Assembly (NCBI GenBank): GCA_016808115.1
Contig: JAEQBH010000287.1
Location: 3,410,001 to 3,474,000 of the forward strand
Length of the DNA stretch: 64,000 bases
From: Tetrastigma voinierianum
Lineage: Eukaryota > Streptophyta > Magnoliopsida > Vitales > Vitaceae
Direction: 5' to 3'
The notes under the pieces were generated by a model. It was not told where the DNA came from and searched no databases. It worked only from the letters and a program-made list of their open reading frames with translations. This document shows positions 1 through 11,999 of this stretch, piece after piece. The stretch's first letter is position 1. The number at the start of each line of letters is the position of its first letter. A program made the position numbers and the translations under genes.

Positions 1-2089
1 AAATTATACTAGCACGAGTAAAATAAATGAACATTCAAATAAACTGGAATAATAAGAATAAAGAATAAAGAATAGTTAAGAAAATAAATGGACATCGAAT
101 AATTATCTTTCGCAGGACACATCAAGTATAATGCTATATAAGTACCAATTCCTATAGTTAATACCGATAAAACTTCAATATTTCAGTTTTAAAATCAGAC
201 AAGGCGTTTAGCGCAAAGCCGGATCTCTCCACATTCCACATTTCATTATCTAATTTTTCCTGATTCTTTCAAAGACAGGGAATCAGATAACTACTTTTAA
301 AAGGGATTTCCTTGATCTGAGTATTTTTTTTTTGCAATACTTCATACCCATTTTATGGACTGTAAACCTTAGCTCCCAAGTTATCGGTCAAGGATATACA
401 ACTTCCGTGCTACTCTTCCTAAATTAGAATAGATCACCCTCTCCTTGATTAGATCTCAGCCTAACACGGGATTGGCTCTACTATCCGAATTGAGGTGAAC
501 TCTTTGCTTGTTTAAATTGATAACTCGTTCAACTCGTTCTTGATTTCAAGTGAGAAGAGGATTTATCCAAGTAAACTTACAAAGCTCAATAGATCTCTAA
601 TAGCAGGTTAATATACCTTCAAAGAAATGTTCATAACTCTCAGGAATGTCTTCTCTGTGTCACTCAGAGGACCTCCTTGAAATCAGAGCAATGAAACAAA
701 TCTTAAACGGGTATAAGAAACTGATATTCAGATCCAGAAAACATTAAACCCAAAAACAAGAAGTAAATTCATAAACCGGGAATTCACAAGATCGGAAACG
801 ACTACAGAAAGATAATTTCTCACTATAGTATTCACTTACGGAAGCTTCCGGGTTCTAAATTACTAAATTACACACTACAGCTTTCCTCTAATCATGAGAA
901 CGATCGTAATTTGGGAAACTGAAAATTCGACCGTAAATTTGTCCGGATCTCAAATTATCCAGTAAGAATTTGAATAGAATTGATTATCGATTCAAATTCT
1001 TCCGTCAAAGTATAACATCCAATTCCAAAAAAGAAAACGAAAACTAGAACGATAAATCTAATCTATTCTCTAACTATCAACATTGAAGAAAAGAAAAGAA
1101 AAGAAAAGAAAACTAAAAGGAAAATAAAGAAAATGAAGCCTTTCGCCACCCGCACTTTCACCGTGTCACCGCCAAGCTACTTTCCTCTTTTGGGTAGCTT
1201 CGTATTTATAGGGTTTCTCAGTTGGGCCCTAATCCCAATGCCTTATGCTGTGGATTTCAAAGTGAACTGGCCCAAGTTACTGTTCAAGTCGCGACCTCAA
1301 CTCCCTTGTCGCGACATCATCCATGTCGCGACATCGATTCACGCTCTTCGACATCAACTTAAGTCCGGGCAGTCTTTCAATCGATAAATCGCTGATGTCG
1401 CGACATCGATCCCTTTGTCGCTGGACATCACTTTATGCCTTTGCGTGCTCTATCTTCCCGATGTCGCGACATCGACATCTTGGTCGACATCGCCTCAAGT
1501 CTTCGCAGCCTTCAACTGATCAGCTCATGACGCCGACCTCAATCTCTTGTCACGATACATCGCCTTGCGTCTTCGAGGCTTCACTGTTGCTTTGTCGCAA
1601 CTTCACCCGTCAGCGACAACAACTTCCGCTAACCTACCTTCATCCTTCCAAACCTCGCTATAGCTTTGGGCGATTCTTGCCGCGACTTCCATCCCGAGCC
1701 GCGACATCAACCCTTGTCGCGGAGATCAATGATACCGCCGCGACATCATTCCCTTAGCTTCGCTAATCCTCACCGCTTATCCGTGACTCCCGTCATACCG
1801 CTGCTTATTTCCTTCACTTATCCCGATGTCATAATTACACTGGATCAGGCAAGAATTAAAATCAGATCAATGTATCAATTCATTTGTTTCCCATTCCCGC
1901 CAAACCCACTTCTTGCATTTTTTTCCACCATTTTCTGCATTTTTCCACTGCATTTTCTTTTTTCTTTTACACTCCCTGCAAAAAACAAATTTGGTGAGTT
2001 TCTTCATATTTCTGCATCTTAATTATTCCTTTTTACATTAAAATCAAACAGAAAAATGGACTACAAATAGATGACTTTTAAGCTCATCA
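1..2089 (-). mobile_element. Partial TCGCGA-type long LTR (copy A)
   Basis: The stretch matches, block by block, the LTRs at 12000-14361 and 24099-26515: the same polypyrimidine and 'gattctttcaaagacag' block near 265, then a TCGCGA-rich part, then the end 'gactttaagctcatca'. The right end is sharp at 2089. The next five bases, ATCTC, equal the bases at 8276-8280 in the uninterrupted LTR of the neighbouring element, so they fit as one target duplication. The left end lies outside the window, so solo LTR and full element cannot be told apart. Orientation is taken from the full element at 12000-26515. Confidence 0.8.
1288..1470. repeat. TCGCGA palindrome cluster in LTR A
   Basis: The 8-mer GTCGCGAC occurs at 1288, 1308, 1325, 1397 and 1463, mostly followed by 'atc'. 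Related GCCGCGAC and GTCGCGG forms continue to about 1745. The spacing is irregular (20, 17, 72 and 66 bases), so this is a scattered palindrome cluster, not a regular satellite. It produces the apparent SRHR-rich plus-strand frames, which I do not regard as genes. Confidence 0.85.
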
Positions 2090-3109
2090 ATCTCCCGAAC
2101 CGGATCTTCATTTAGCTATAAAACCTAACCCAAAATAATTATCCTTTTGAAAGATGGTGTTTACTCAGCAAAGAATGGTCACTCTGGACAAAGGAAGAAC
2201 AATTCTCCCGAATCACCTTACAATGATTAATAGAGGGTAACTAATGAATCTCGATCTAGCACAAGCATCCACTAAACCCCAAAAATTACCAAATAAAGGT
2301 CATTCATGTGAATCTAGGATTTAAAACCTAGAGTTCAAAGAAACACAACCGCCAATGCACTGAAAATAGGGGAAACCTCCAAGAGCCTTTAGATCTTGCA
2401 CCCAAAGAACCTCTCGCATCAATAGAGGAAGGGATTTTACATTGTCTCCAAGTTGTCATCCTTGGAGGGTGTTTAGCAGGAGAGAAAATGAGAGAAAGTG
2501 AAGCATAAAATGAAAAACGCGGGAGATCTGAAAGCTTCTCCCCAAAAATTTATTGCAGAAGTGATTGATTGTTACAAACCTTGACTCTAGCTTATATACG
2601 GCTTAGAGCAAGGGAAATTACAAAAACAAACCAAAACAAAAGCTATTACAAGGTAGAAATGAAATTAACCAAAACTGAATGCTTAAAACACAAAAAACAG
2701 AGCAAAGGATTCGCTACGAAAAATTTTCTAAGATAAATAAATTTCGCTATGATAGCTTAAAATTTTGCTATATAGAGAATTTTCCAACAGAGCGAATTTT
2801 GCTTCAAAGACTGCTCATCACTGCCTCACAAGCATTATTCCATTTCTTCGCTTTGATATTCTTCATTCCCAAATTATCGAAATTGATATAAACCATATGA
2901 ATGATGGAAATCAACCCGACTTGTTATGATTGATTGACACGGCGATTCGGGCTTCCAATCTCGCAAAAACTACAAAAACACCCCTGAATGCGATCGTAGG
3001 CGGCTAATTTGACTCGAACATGTCAATGGGGTTAATTATAACAATTAGTACACAAAAGCGCTCAAAACCTATTAAAAATAGTTCAAAATAGAACTTTTCG
3101 CACTAATCA
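2090..3109 (-). repeat. Left (3') LTR of Athila-like element, truncated by LTR A
   Basis: It aligns by eye over its whole length with 8276-9299, for example at the 'aacctaacccaaaataattatcc' block and at the shared end 'cactaatca'. The part equivalent to 7949-8275 is missing here and should lie beyond the left edge of the window, on the other side of LTR A. Confidence 0.85.
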
Positions 3110-3122
3110 CACCCCCCAACCC
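3110..3122 (-). other. Polypurine tract
   Basis: On the minus strand it reads GGGTTGGGGGGTG immediately before the LTR start TGATTAGTGCG. That is the expected place of the plus-strand primer for reverse transcription. Confidence 0.75.
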
Positions 3123-4649
3123 ACACATTGCTAGTCCCTTTAAAACGCAGTTAAGAAAATAATAAAAACATATAAAAGTATAACAAAATTATGCTAAGGT
3201 TGCGCTCAAAAGGCTGTAAGAAGTAATACCAACCCTAAGTAAGAATCATCAAAGCCTTGTCCATAACTATCTCAGAGACTGGGAATGCCATACAAAAAAT
3301 TGAGTATCAAAGAGCCTCCTTCTTGCTGAATCAACCAGAGACTTCCACCAAAATCTAAGTGTTTGTTTGATCAGTTCTCAACAATGAACTGCTAAACTGC
3401 ACTCTCCCCCCAACCTAGCTACTGCCACAACCTAGCATGCTAACCAACCTAAAATAGATCAGGACCCACTCTTATTCCACAACTCTTTTATGCTGTGGGT
3501 GCACAAGCCGAGGAATCGCCTCACCAAAGTCCATGTAACTGGATCTACCGATGACTCCTAACCAATTAAGGCTTAGGCACTAATCCATGAGGATCTTTCG
3601 ACCACTAACTCTTCAGTTTCAATTCCTGACTAATGATTTCTCGTAGACTCCAGCACCTACAACTTGCTAAACTCCACCCATCCACCCATATAGCGAGTAC
3701 TAAGTCTGGCTCCCAACCAAATGGGCTTAGTGGCACCTAAGCCATGCCACTTATATAACTCTCAAACCGTGCTCTGCTCAGTGGCAAAGCCGCTGGTTAT
3801 TTTTTCTTCTTTTTCTTTTTCTTTTCTTTTCTTTTTCTTTTCTTTTTTCTTTTCGAAGACACATCGCCTTCTATTCATGGGGTCCTTAACTCCATTAAAG
3901 GTGGTCAATGAAACTGTAGGTTATCGTAAGGCTTAGGAGGTTAGGGCCTGCTTTTTCAAAGTTATTGAAGAAACCTGATGTGCATAGTGTGTGGTTAGCT
4001 AAAGATGGAAGAAAAAGGGTGGAAAGCAACAAGAGTTCAACTGATCATCCACTCAACTAGGCATGGAACCAATCTAACATCAATAGAATTGGACAAAGTT
4101 TCAATTTTTTCAAACTACGGTGTTGCAGAACACAAAAATGGTGCGCTTTGAACAAAAATAAGTTGTATAGTATAACAAATTTCACGAAAAAGAAAACCAT
4201 AAGCCATCGAACATCACAAACTAGACTTGCTCAAAATATTAACAAAACATAAGTGCAAAAGCCACTTCCTTCACTAACTCTCCCCCCCAACCAAATGTCT
4301 CATTGTCCGCAATGGGGCTCGGATTGGAAAGTTAGGGAAGGAAGTGTTATCTCCTTGATGAGATGTGATTTTTTTTCGATAGGAGACTTTGCAAGCTTTC
4401 CATCGACACCTTATTCACTCCGTTTGGGCTTCAAATGAACAAGTTAGAAGAAGAAAAGAGAGGAAAAAAGTTACCAGTTGGAGCATTTTGAAAATTTCAA
4501 CTTTATAAAAATTTCAAAAGTGTTCTTTCTGGCTATTTTTGGATTCTACACTCTCTAATATTTTCAACGGTACCAAGAACGCCTAAAACGGAGTTCAAAT
4601 GAAAAAGTTATGGGCGAAATAAAATCAGGAGGCAAATTAGGGGGGAGTA

Positions 4650-4730
4650 GCGAAAATTTCGCTAGCATAGCGAAATTTCGCTATGTAGCGAAAATTTGCA
4701 CATAGCGAAATTTTCGCTATGTTTATAGCG
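4650..4730. repeat. TAGCGAAATTTCGCTA palindrome cluster
   Basis: The words 'agcgaaatttcgct', 'agcgaaaattt' and 'agcgaaattttcgct' alternate through the tract. Related but more decayed words lie in both LTRs of the same element (2715-2810 and 8925-9005). Confidence 0.75.
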
Positions 4731-4734
4731 AATT

Positions 4735-4900
4735 TTTTTTTTAATAATAAAATAAAATAATTAATAAAAATAATAATAATAATAATAAATAATAAATAAT
4801 AAAATAAATACAATAATTTTTTTAATAATATTTTTGTGTGAGAGGCGAATTTTTTTTTTATTTTTTTTATTTTTTTATTTTTTTTTAAATAGAAATAAAA
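4735..4900. repeat. AT-rich low-complexity tract
   Basis: Mostly (AAT)n-like and T-rich runs with almost no G or C. Confidence 0.85.
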
Positions 4901-4950
4901 ATAAGCGGCTCCTACTTATACCTAAGTTGCTCCTACTTCCGTAGGGTTGC

Positions 4951-5130
4951 CGGAATCAACAAAATTTATACCTGTTGCTCCCATCAACAGAATAAGTGAA
5001 TCATCGCAGTGATAGCCATCAGGATCGGAACACATGATGGGCTTTCGTTTCCTACAAATGACTTGTATAATGATTCAAATGGTGAGGCTTTCATTTGGAT
5101 TTCAGATTTGCATAAAAGTGTGGTTGTTGT
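4951..5130 (-). repeat. LTR-start-like fragment inside the Athila-like element
   Basis: It shares 'atcaacaaaatttatacct' and then a weaker series of matches (ggatcg, gggctttcgttt, caaatggtga) with 7968-8135, the beginning of the right LTR. The order relative to the rest of the LTR is wrong for a simple LTR copy. It could be a fragment of a related element or a rearranged piece. Confidence 0.4.
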
Positions 5131-6899
5131 TGTCACTAAACCAGTTTCAGTGCTTTAAAATAAGACAAAAAGAAGATCTTGTGTCACGCCGCCTGTATAA
5201 TGGGGTTATAGAGGTGTCCTCGGGTTTCATTCATGGAGGATCAAGGAGGAGGAGCTCCTTCACGCCTGCAGTGGTGTGTGCTGCAGTTAACTTCATGCTC
5301 AGCCCCTTTGTGTTGACTTTCTCACTGCAGCTTGGGAATCACTGCTCTGGCAGATACCGATGCACACTCTCCATCAACTGCCCACTTTTTCAACACCTCT
5401 TCCCGTAGCTATGAGCATTTGGTTTCGCATTGGGACCCACTCAAGCAACTTCATCTGAATCTTGCCTCTCATCTTCTGATGGCTTGTGCTTGTTGCTCAT
5501 GTGAAAAATGTTGAGCTCCAGTGTCATGTTACAAATGTGGGTTTGCAATGACTCCATTCCGCCAAGAATGATTATCGCATTGAAGTGGAAAAAATGGCCT
5601 TCCAAGATGATTTGGCACATGATTAGGCCCAATCAAAGGATCGGGTTCTAGATCGAGCACTACAAAAATCACCGATATATGAATCATCCACCTTTACCAA
5701 TACATCCCCTCAACTATGCCCTTAGAATTTTAACTGATCGACCGCAAGGATAGAGGCGGATGTCGTAGGCTTAAGCTTCCCCAAACCCAATCGCTATATC
5801 GAGTATGGCAGTTTAATTAGCCCCCAAGTCCAACAAAGGTTTTTATCTATGCAAGTCCCTCCAATGTTGACTGATATCATGGGGATCCCGGATCCCCTTG
5901 TATTCTCACAAGGGTCTCTGCTCAATGATGGCAATCGACTGCCTGCTAGGGAAGGCTTTCTTCAATGCCCAACCCTCGATCTGGCAATGTGTCCTTCAAA
6001 AAAATTCTTGTATATGTTTGGGACCTCGCTTAATCATGTCAAGCAGCGGATATTTACCTTCACTTGCCTTAGCACCTCCCAAATTTCAATTTGCTCATGG
6101 ATTTTTCTTGGCTCCTAAGTGCTCGGGAGGAAATGGAGGGGGTATGTTTTCTTTCTATCAATCTTCTTTATTATTATTCTCTCATTTCCTACTTCCTTTC
6201 TTTCCTAGTTTCTTCATAATCTCAAGACTGGGTTGCTCAATTTCTTTCCACTCCTCAAAGTGATGTGATAGCCTTTACTTCATCCATTCTCGTGACGTGA
6301 TCACCTACGCATCCTAACTCATGCATTCTCTAGGTTTTATTGTCTAGGAAGGGAATTTCCCTTTTCGACCTCGCTACCGGTTAGACAACCCGGTAATGGA
6401 ACTTGCAACCTATAATGCATGCCGTCTAACTTCTTGTTGAGGAGCTTCTACTTTTCAATTTTCTGATTGGTTCGACATCGATGGTCAGCTTCCTTTACAA
6501 AATTTCCCACACCTTGCTCAAATTCAAGATGGCTTGCCCACTGTGGAGAAGAAGGGGGTCATTGTGGTCGAAGTGGAGCCAAACCGTCATTGTGCTCCTG
6601 GAGGGCATATGTGGGGTTTCCGCTTCCATGATAGGTCATGACATCCAATTCATATAGCCGCCATAAGGAGATTTCAGAGGTGGCTTATTTTGACTCCAAG
6701 ATGGCGGGCATGCTCTTGCATGAAGTCCCCATCAAGGAACCATCGGACAAGGCTCCCAGGTGGCTATTCGACCGACAATTAAAACAAACTCGGTCGGTGA
6801 TGCAAAAGTAACTCATTCACTCCGCTTGCATTTCAAGGCGATTTCTCATTTCCACCTCCCAACCTTCTTAGTCAAACATTTCGCTTTTGCTTTCATCTC

Positions 6900-7560
6900 C
6901 GTGGGTCTTTGAAAGTGCATAAATGCCTCCTTTGGTGGGTCAAGGCCTATTCTTCGCCCCTGTTCTGCCTATCCCATCCCTTGGAAGTTTCAGCCACATA
7001 ATTCAAAAAATCCATAGCTTCATCTGGGTTCTTGCTCAGAAAGTCCCCTCCACACATGCTTTCCAGTAGTTGCTTCATGGCAGGAGACATACCATCATAG
7101 AAGTGGTTCACTAGCATCCATGTATCAAAACCATGGTGGGATGATTCGCACCATGGTCTCCATGAACCCTCCTAACACCGATAAAACTTCCTAATACATA
7201 GCCGAAGTGTAGATTTGCCTCTTCAAACTGCCGGGGTCTTTGTTGTACCGAAAAATTTCTTCAAAATTCAGCTCAAGATCGCTCAATTTCAATTGTTCTC
7301 GCCCGTTGAATTGGTCACCCGCTCTCATTCTGTCCTTCAGCACTGTAAAGGCAATGCCGCCTTGCTGTGTCCATATCGTGCACACCTTCTTTAAAAGTTG
7401 TGCATACTTCCGAACTCCCGAATATGCGCATGGATTTTCATTCTCCATTCCATGAAAAGTAAGTAGGGGCACCAACAGGGTCTCACTGCACATCAATGCT
7501 AGTGGTATGATGCAGAAGGTGCACTCACTTAGAGGGGTGTACGGGTCTCTCATTAATCCT
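6900..7560 (-). pseudogene. gag remnant of Athila-like element
   Basis: Translating the minus strand gives pieces typical of the plant Ty3/gypsy capsid domain. One is 'FHGMENENP' followed by a tyrosine-alanine motif (about 7430-7460). Another is 'LKRQIY' (about 7210). A third, at about 6985-7110, reads 'NHFYDGMSPAMKQLLESM' and is followed by CGGDFLSKNPDEAMDFLNYVA. In the family this protein forms the virus-like particle that packages element RNA. The pieces fall in different frames with stops between them, so it is not functional. It lies about 370 bases downstream of the primer site, the normal gag position. Confidence 0.75.
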
Positions 7561-7923
7561 ATACGTCAGATTCCACTCAAGTACCATGTCGACTTGCTGC
7601 TCTTCGCCAGTGAGGATCCATTTACCATCAGGTACACTGACTTCACAACCTTGTTCAATTGGTGTACTAACTCTTTGCAATCTACCTGATATACCTCTAT
7701 CCCAATGATGCATAAATACCTGTGACACAAAAAGAGACAAAGCAAAGAGCAACAACAAGACTTGCTAAAAAGGATCAGTGTTAGCTAAGAAAAATAAAAA
7801 ATGATCAGAAACTACCAAGAAGGATCACGAGTAAAAACTTGAAATTCAAAAGGTTTGTAAGGTCACCAATACTTGTAATGAGAATTACAAGTACTCATCA
7901 ACTCATCCAGAGCCTGGCACCAT

Positions 7924-7939
7924 CCCGACAACGGCGCCA
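7924..7939 (-). other. Primer-binding site, tRNA-Asp type
   Basis: The minus strand reads TGGCGCCGTTGTCGGG. This is complementary to the 3' end of plant tRNA-Asp, with one mismatch by my memory of that tRNA. It lies 9 bases from the LTR edge at 7949. Confidence 0.8.
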
Positions 7940-7948
7940 TTTCCAATC

Positions 7949-9299
7949 TGCACTACGTTAGGGGTGCTCAATCAACAAAATTTATACCTAAATTTCACGC
8001 CATAGCGTAATCCACGTAGTATAGCGGCTCTAGGATCGAATACTGGGACGGGTTTTCTTTCATACCAATGATTTCCATGAGGGCTCAAAATGGTGAATTT
8101 GTTTCGATTTCGTGTTTGGTTAAAAATGTTGAGGTTTCGGGGGTTTAAAACTGGAAAATAAAAAACAAGTTGTTAAAAATATAACTCCTTGAAGTGTTAG
8201 GTCACCGGGGCTGAAGTTCCTACAGTCACCGAGAGGTCCTCTAATATTTCTCGCTGGGAGGATGGACCTATAACTATCTCCTAAACCGGGATCTTCACTT
8301 AGCTATAAAACCTAACCCAAAATAATTATCCTTTTGAAAGATGGTGTTTATTGAGCAGCAGTGGTCACCGACATTGAAGAACAATTCTCCCTGACTCACC
8401 TTACAATGATTAATAGAGGGTAACTAATGAATCTTAGTGGATCTAGCAATAAGCATCCACTAAACCCTAAAAGATTACCAAATAAAGGTCATTCAAGGTG
8501 AATCTAGGAGATTTAAACCGAGAGTTCAAAGGAAACACAAAATGCCAAGGCATCAAGGTGAAAAAATGTGGAACCTCCAAAGCAGCCTTCGATTCATACA
8601 CCCAAGAACCTTCCGCTTCAAGGAGGAAGGGATTTAGCCGGCTCCTCCAAGTCATTATCCCAGGGTGTTTGACAGGAGAGAAAATGAGTGAAAGTGAAGA
8701 AGAAAATGAAAAACGCGGGAGAGCTGAAAGTTCTCCCCAAAAATTTATTGCAGAAGTGATTGATTGTTACAAACCTTGACTCTAGCTTACATACGGCTCA
8801 GAGCAAGGGAAATTACAAAAACAAACCAAAACAAAAGCTATTACAAGGGTAGAAATGAAATTAACCAAAACGGAGTCGTTTAAACACAAAAACAGGAGCA
8901 GAGGATTTTCACATTTAACAAAATTTTCACTTACATAGCGAAATTTCATATATAGTGTATTTATTATATAGCGAATTTTCCAGTGTAGTGAAATTTTGCT
9001 TCAACACTATTCATCACTATTCCTGCTGTATTCCATTTCTTCTTGCTTTGATATTCTTCATTCCCGGCTTGCTGAAATTGATAGAAAACCATATGAATTG
9101 ATGGAACAACCTAACTTTTTGTTATGATTGGATTGACACTAGCTACTGGTCCCAATTCCTTAAAACTACAAAATTTTAATGCGATCAGCGCCAATAGACC
9201 CGAACATGTCAATTGGGTAATTATAACTATTAGTACACAAAAAGTGCTCAAAACCTATTAAAAATAGGGTTCAAAATAGCACTTTTTGGGCACTAATCA
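7949..9299 (-). repeat. Right (5') LTR of Athila-like element
   Basis: 1351 bases, starting TG and ending TCA on the plus strand. It has the primer site on its left, and its part from about 8276 matches 2090-3109. It contains decayed TAGCGAAAT words at 8925-9005. Confidence 0.85.
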
Positions 9300-10339
9300 G
9301 GAATGCCTAAGACCATATATTGAATGACATGGCACCTCCTCAAGCATGGCACGCGTGATTCGTACTCCCCGATTAGTACGGCACCTCGATCGTGGCTTCA
9401 TTTAGCACTTCGGTACTTTATGCTTCGCACTCTCTACTTAGTAATTTCTAAGACTCTCTCGATTAGTGCCATACCGTCGTTGCTTCCTACATTCCCGCTT
9501 TCTTGCTCTACTCAAGCATCTCAAGACTGCATCAGTATCATACCTTTAGTACTTATTGTGCTATGTCCTACTCATTTCTTAATACGGGTCTGGCTAAATC
9601 CACGCTTATATGGGATAAGAGTCTGAATAACGAATAAGAGTAAAGTAAAATACATCGTTCTGCTTTTAATGTACCTACGGGTACCTCTGTATAAATATAA
9701 GTTCTGTAGTACCTACGGGTACCTCTGTATAAGTATAAGCTCTGTAACTCCTATAGGAGGTAAGTACAAGTATGTGTCTTACGTGATATCCGTACAAGTA
9801 TAAGCTTTGTAACTCCTACGGGAGATCGGGACATGTATAAGTCTACTATAAGTACAAGTAGGTGTATAAGTTTGTTATATGAATTCATGAAAATCCTGAT
9901 ATTTTTTTTCTGTATATTTGTTATTGTTATATGCTTCTTGTAAAAGATTATCAATGCATGTGTACAGGTATAAATCATATGTTTCCTACTATGCATAAAG
10001 CTTAGCACGGGTTTTTAATCCGTGTAGGTACAGATGAGGACATCCGCGATCTTCCGTCGTCAAGACACTTCAGAAGGGCCCACTACGTGTGTCTCTCGCT
10101 GGGCCTCGAATATGTAAATGTAAATGTACATTTTTTCATATGTATATGTGGTAAATAGGACTCAGGATCAGATATTGACACCGTAAACACCTACTGCGTA
10201 GGTAGTTTTATTTTTGTATCCGTGGATATAATATTTGATTCAGTTATAAGCACCTGGGTCACCAACGGTCCGAAAAGCAAGTAAAGAGTCCCACCCGGGT
10301 CTCGCGTCCTCTTGTCCGCCTGGGGGGTCAAATGCCTGT
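9300..10339 (+). repeat. LTR of an unassigned retrotransposon (element D)
   Basis: Non-coding DNA that ends just before a perfect TGGTATCAGAGC primer site, so it is read as a 5' LTR on the plus strand. Its left start is not visible, because the Athila-like element abuts it at 9299. It carries a 38-bp tandem repeat. The internal coding part of this element is not found here: a TCGCGA-type LTR begins about 40 bases after the primer site. Confidence 0.6.
9671..9746. repeat. Two-copy 38-bp tandem repeat
   Basis: Both units begin GTACCTACGGGTACCTCTGT (9671 and 9709). Weaker relatives ('gtaactcctacgggag') follow to about 9830. Confidence 0.8.
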
Positions 10340-10351
10340 TGGTATCAGAGC
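10340..10351 (+). other. Primer-binding site, tRNA-iMet type
   Basis: TGGTATCAGAGC is the standard plant retrotransposon primer site complementary to initiator tRNA-Met. Confidence 0.8.
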
Positions 10352-10392
10352 ATCCGTACTGAAGTTCTGACCCAGACTCCGGCGCTACAATA

Positions 10393-11999
10393 TGGGTTTG
10401 TCCTTTTTGTAAAATGGATTCATTAAAATTTGTGCTTAGTCTTAATCACTGCAAGTGCACAAGTTGTACAAGTAATAAATGTGGATTTTTTAAGTCCAGA
10501 TATCGTTCCCACGAAGATTGATGATAAATAAAAAGACTAACTACCCAACTACTCAAGATCATTACTATTTAAACTCAACTATTAAGATGATGAGAGGACT
10601 AATAAAATAATACTAAAATAATTTCACTAATATACATAAAAAGAATATTTTATAAAAATGGATTTGAGATTTCACTAAGTGAGACAACACAGGGACATAG
10701 ATCAATGAATAATAATCAAAATCTGTACCTTATCGATTCATAACTCAGCCATAAGTTAGAAAGCTGAATTTGTCACAGATGCATTGTAGTATAGTTTGGA
10801 TTTCTCCCTTAACCATACCTTACACTGATTAGAGGTTCATGATCATTTATGATTCATGTATCTAATTAGTTACTTGTAAGATATAACTCTCTGCATTTTT
10901 CCTGTTTAGTTCTCACATCAAAATCTTAGAACTGAAGAATTCTTACCCCTATAGACAAGATATTTATAGCCTTCTCCAATTAGATTGACATCTCATCCTT
11001 CATTTTTGATGAAATTTTCCATCTCCTTGATTAGATCTTTGCCAACATGAGATCAAAATCCTCTCATCAGAAAGAAAAGAAACCTCCGAGTGATTAAACT
11101 GATACTTCATCAAACTATCCTCAAACCATGAGTAAGTTAGTGACTCATCGGAGTAATCTTTCAGAGTTCATTAGTTCCAAAGTATTAGTCTACCATACCC
11201 ACAAAGTACTGCTCTATACCCTCGAGATTCTCCATCTCTGTGTCACGCAAAGGTCCTCCTGGAAATCAAAGCAAGATACAATACTTTGTTTGGGTATACG
11301 GTACTAGTACTTGGAACAATTAAGTTCAAAAAAATAATACCAATCAAATAAATTTAAGAATTCTAACTACGGCGTTCTTCCACTCAATGCAGAAAAATAA
11401 CAATCATCATCGACCCATTTCCAGAGGGAGCTCAATCTTTCAAAACTCGTTCACTCATATAAGTGACTCACTTATCAGGAAAATTCACTGAAAGTGTAAA
11501 TAAACTGAAATAAATAAACTCCTGAAATTTTCCAAACTCCATTTTATTCAAAACTGTATGGAAAGATATGATTTTATGATAAATTCCAGCTCGAAGTTGC
11601 ACTTCAGTTCATTACCCAAATCCAGAAATTAAACAGAAAACTAACTAAAAACTACTCTTAAAGAAAATCTAGTAAAAAGGAAATAAAAGAAAATAATATA
11701 CAGAGAGTCTTCAGCTACCCATAAATACTGGATTTGCGGAAGTTGTGCACAATGCCCTAGATACGTCTATTTGTAGACTTTCCAATGTTGGGTCGCACTT
11801 CAAAATTGTGTTGTGGATCCCCAAATTTCTGGCCAAAATTGGTCGCTCTATCGCGACATAGAAAGTTATGTTATCGAAGTCTTCATTTTGTCACCGGCTT
11901 CGTCGCAAAGATGCGCCTCGCCGAGACCGATTCTCTAAGGTTTTTCCTGGATTCTGTCGCAATATATTTTTGACAATGTTGTGACATAGTTTTGATACA
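10393..11999 (-). mobile_element. Old TCGCGA-type LTR K, first part
   Basis: Its layout resembles the LTR at 12000-14361: a 'tgcaagtgcacaagt...agtccagatat' block, then 'gtcacgcaaaggtcctcctggaaatc', then TCGCGA words near 11840-11990. The sequence is clearly more diverged. It stops at 11999, where the 14.5 kb element was inserted, and resumes at 26516 and again at 30130. A candidate 5-bp duplication CAATA lies at 10388-10392 and 30168-30172, but the right terminus is not a clean CA, so the outer edges are uncertain. Confidence 0.65.

Larger units (their letters stand above)
3123..6899 (-). pseudogene. Decayed internal region of Athila-like element
   Basis: About 3.8 kb between the polypurine tract and the recognisable gag. 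By element order it should hold the 3' untranslated region and pol on the minus strand. I could not identify a protease, reverse transcriptase or integrase motif in any frame. Frames of 60-124 codons occur on both strands, without family motifs. The stretch also holds an AT-rich tract at 4735-4900, a palindrome cluster at 4650-4730 and an LTR-start-like fragment at about 4951-5130. Confidence 0.5.
2090..9299 (-). mobile_element. Athila-like Ty3/gypsy retrotransposon, degenerate
   Basis: Two direct repeats (2090-3109 and 8281-9299) bound about 4.8 kb of internal DNA. A tRNA-Asp type primer site lies beside the right LTR and a purine tract beside the left one, both reading on the minus strand. 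A minus-strand gag remnant lies at about 6900-7560. The tRNA-Asp primer site together with this gag type is known from the Athila lineage. The coding part is broken by stops and frameshifts throughout and I recognise no intact pol. Its left LTR was cut by insertion of LTR A. Confidence 0.8.

Noticed and set aside
1133..2022. Overlapping plus-strand frames, one rich in SRHR
   Set aside because: They come from the TCGCGA palindrome cluster of an LTR. No family motif is present, and the same region in sister LTRs is not open in the same way.
5034..5514. 124-codon plus-strand frame and its overlaps
   Set aside because: They lie inside the Athila-like element, on the strand opposite to its genes, with no recognisable domain.
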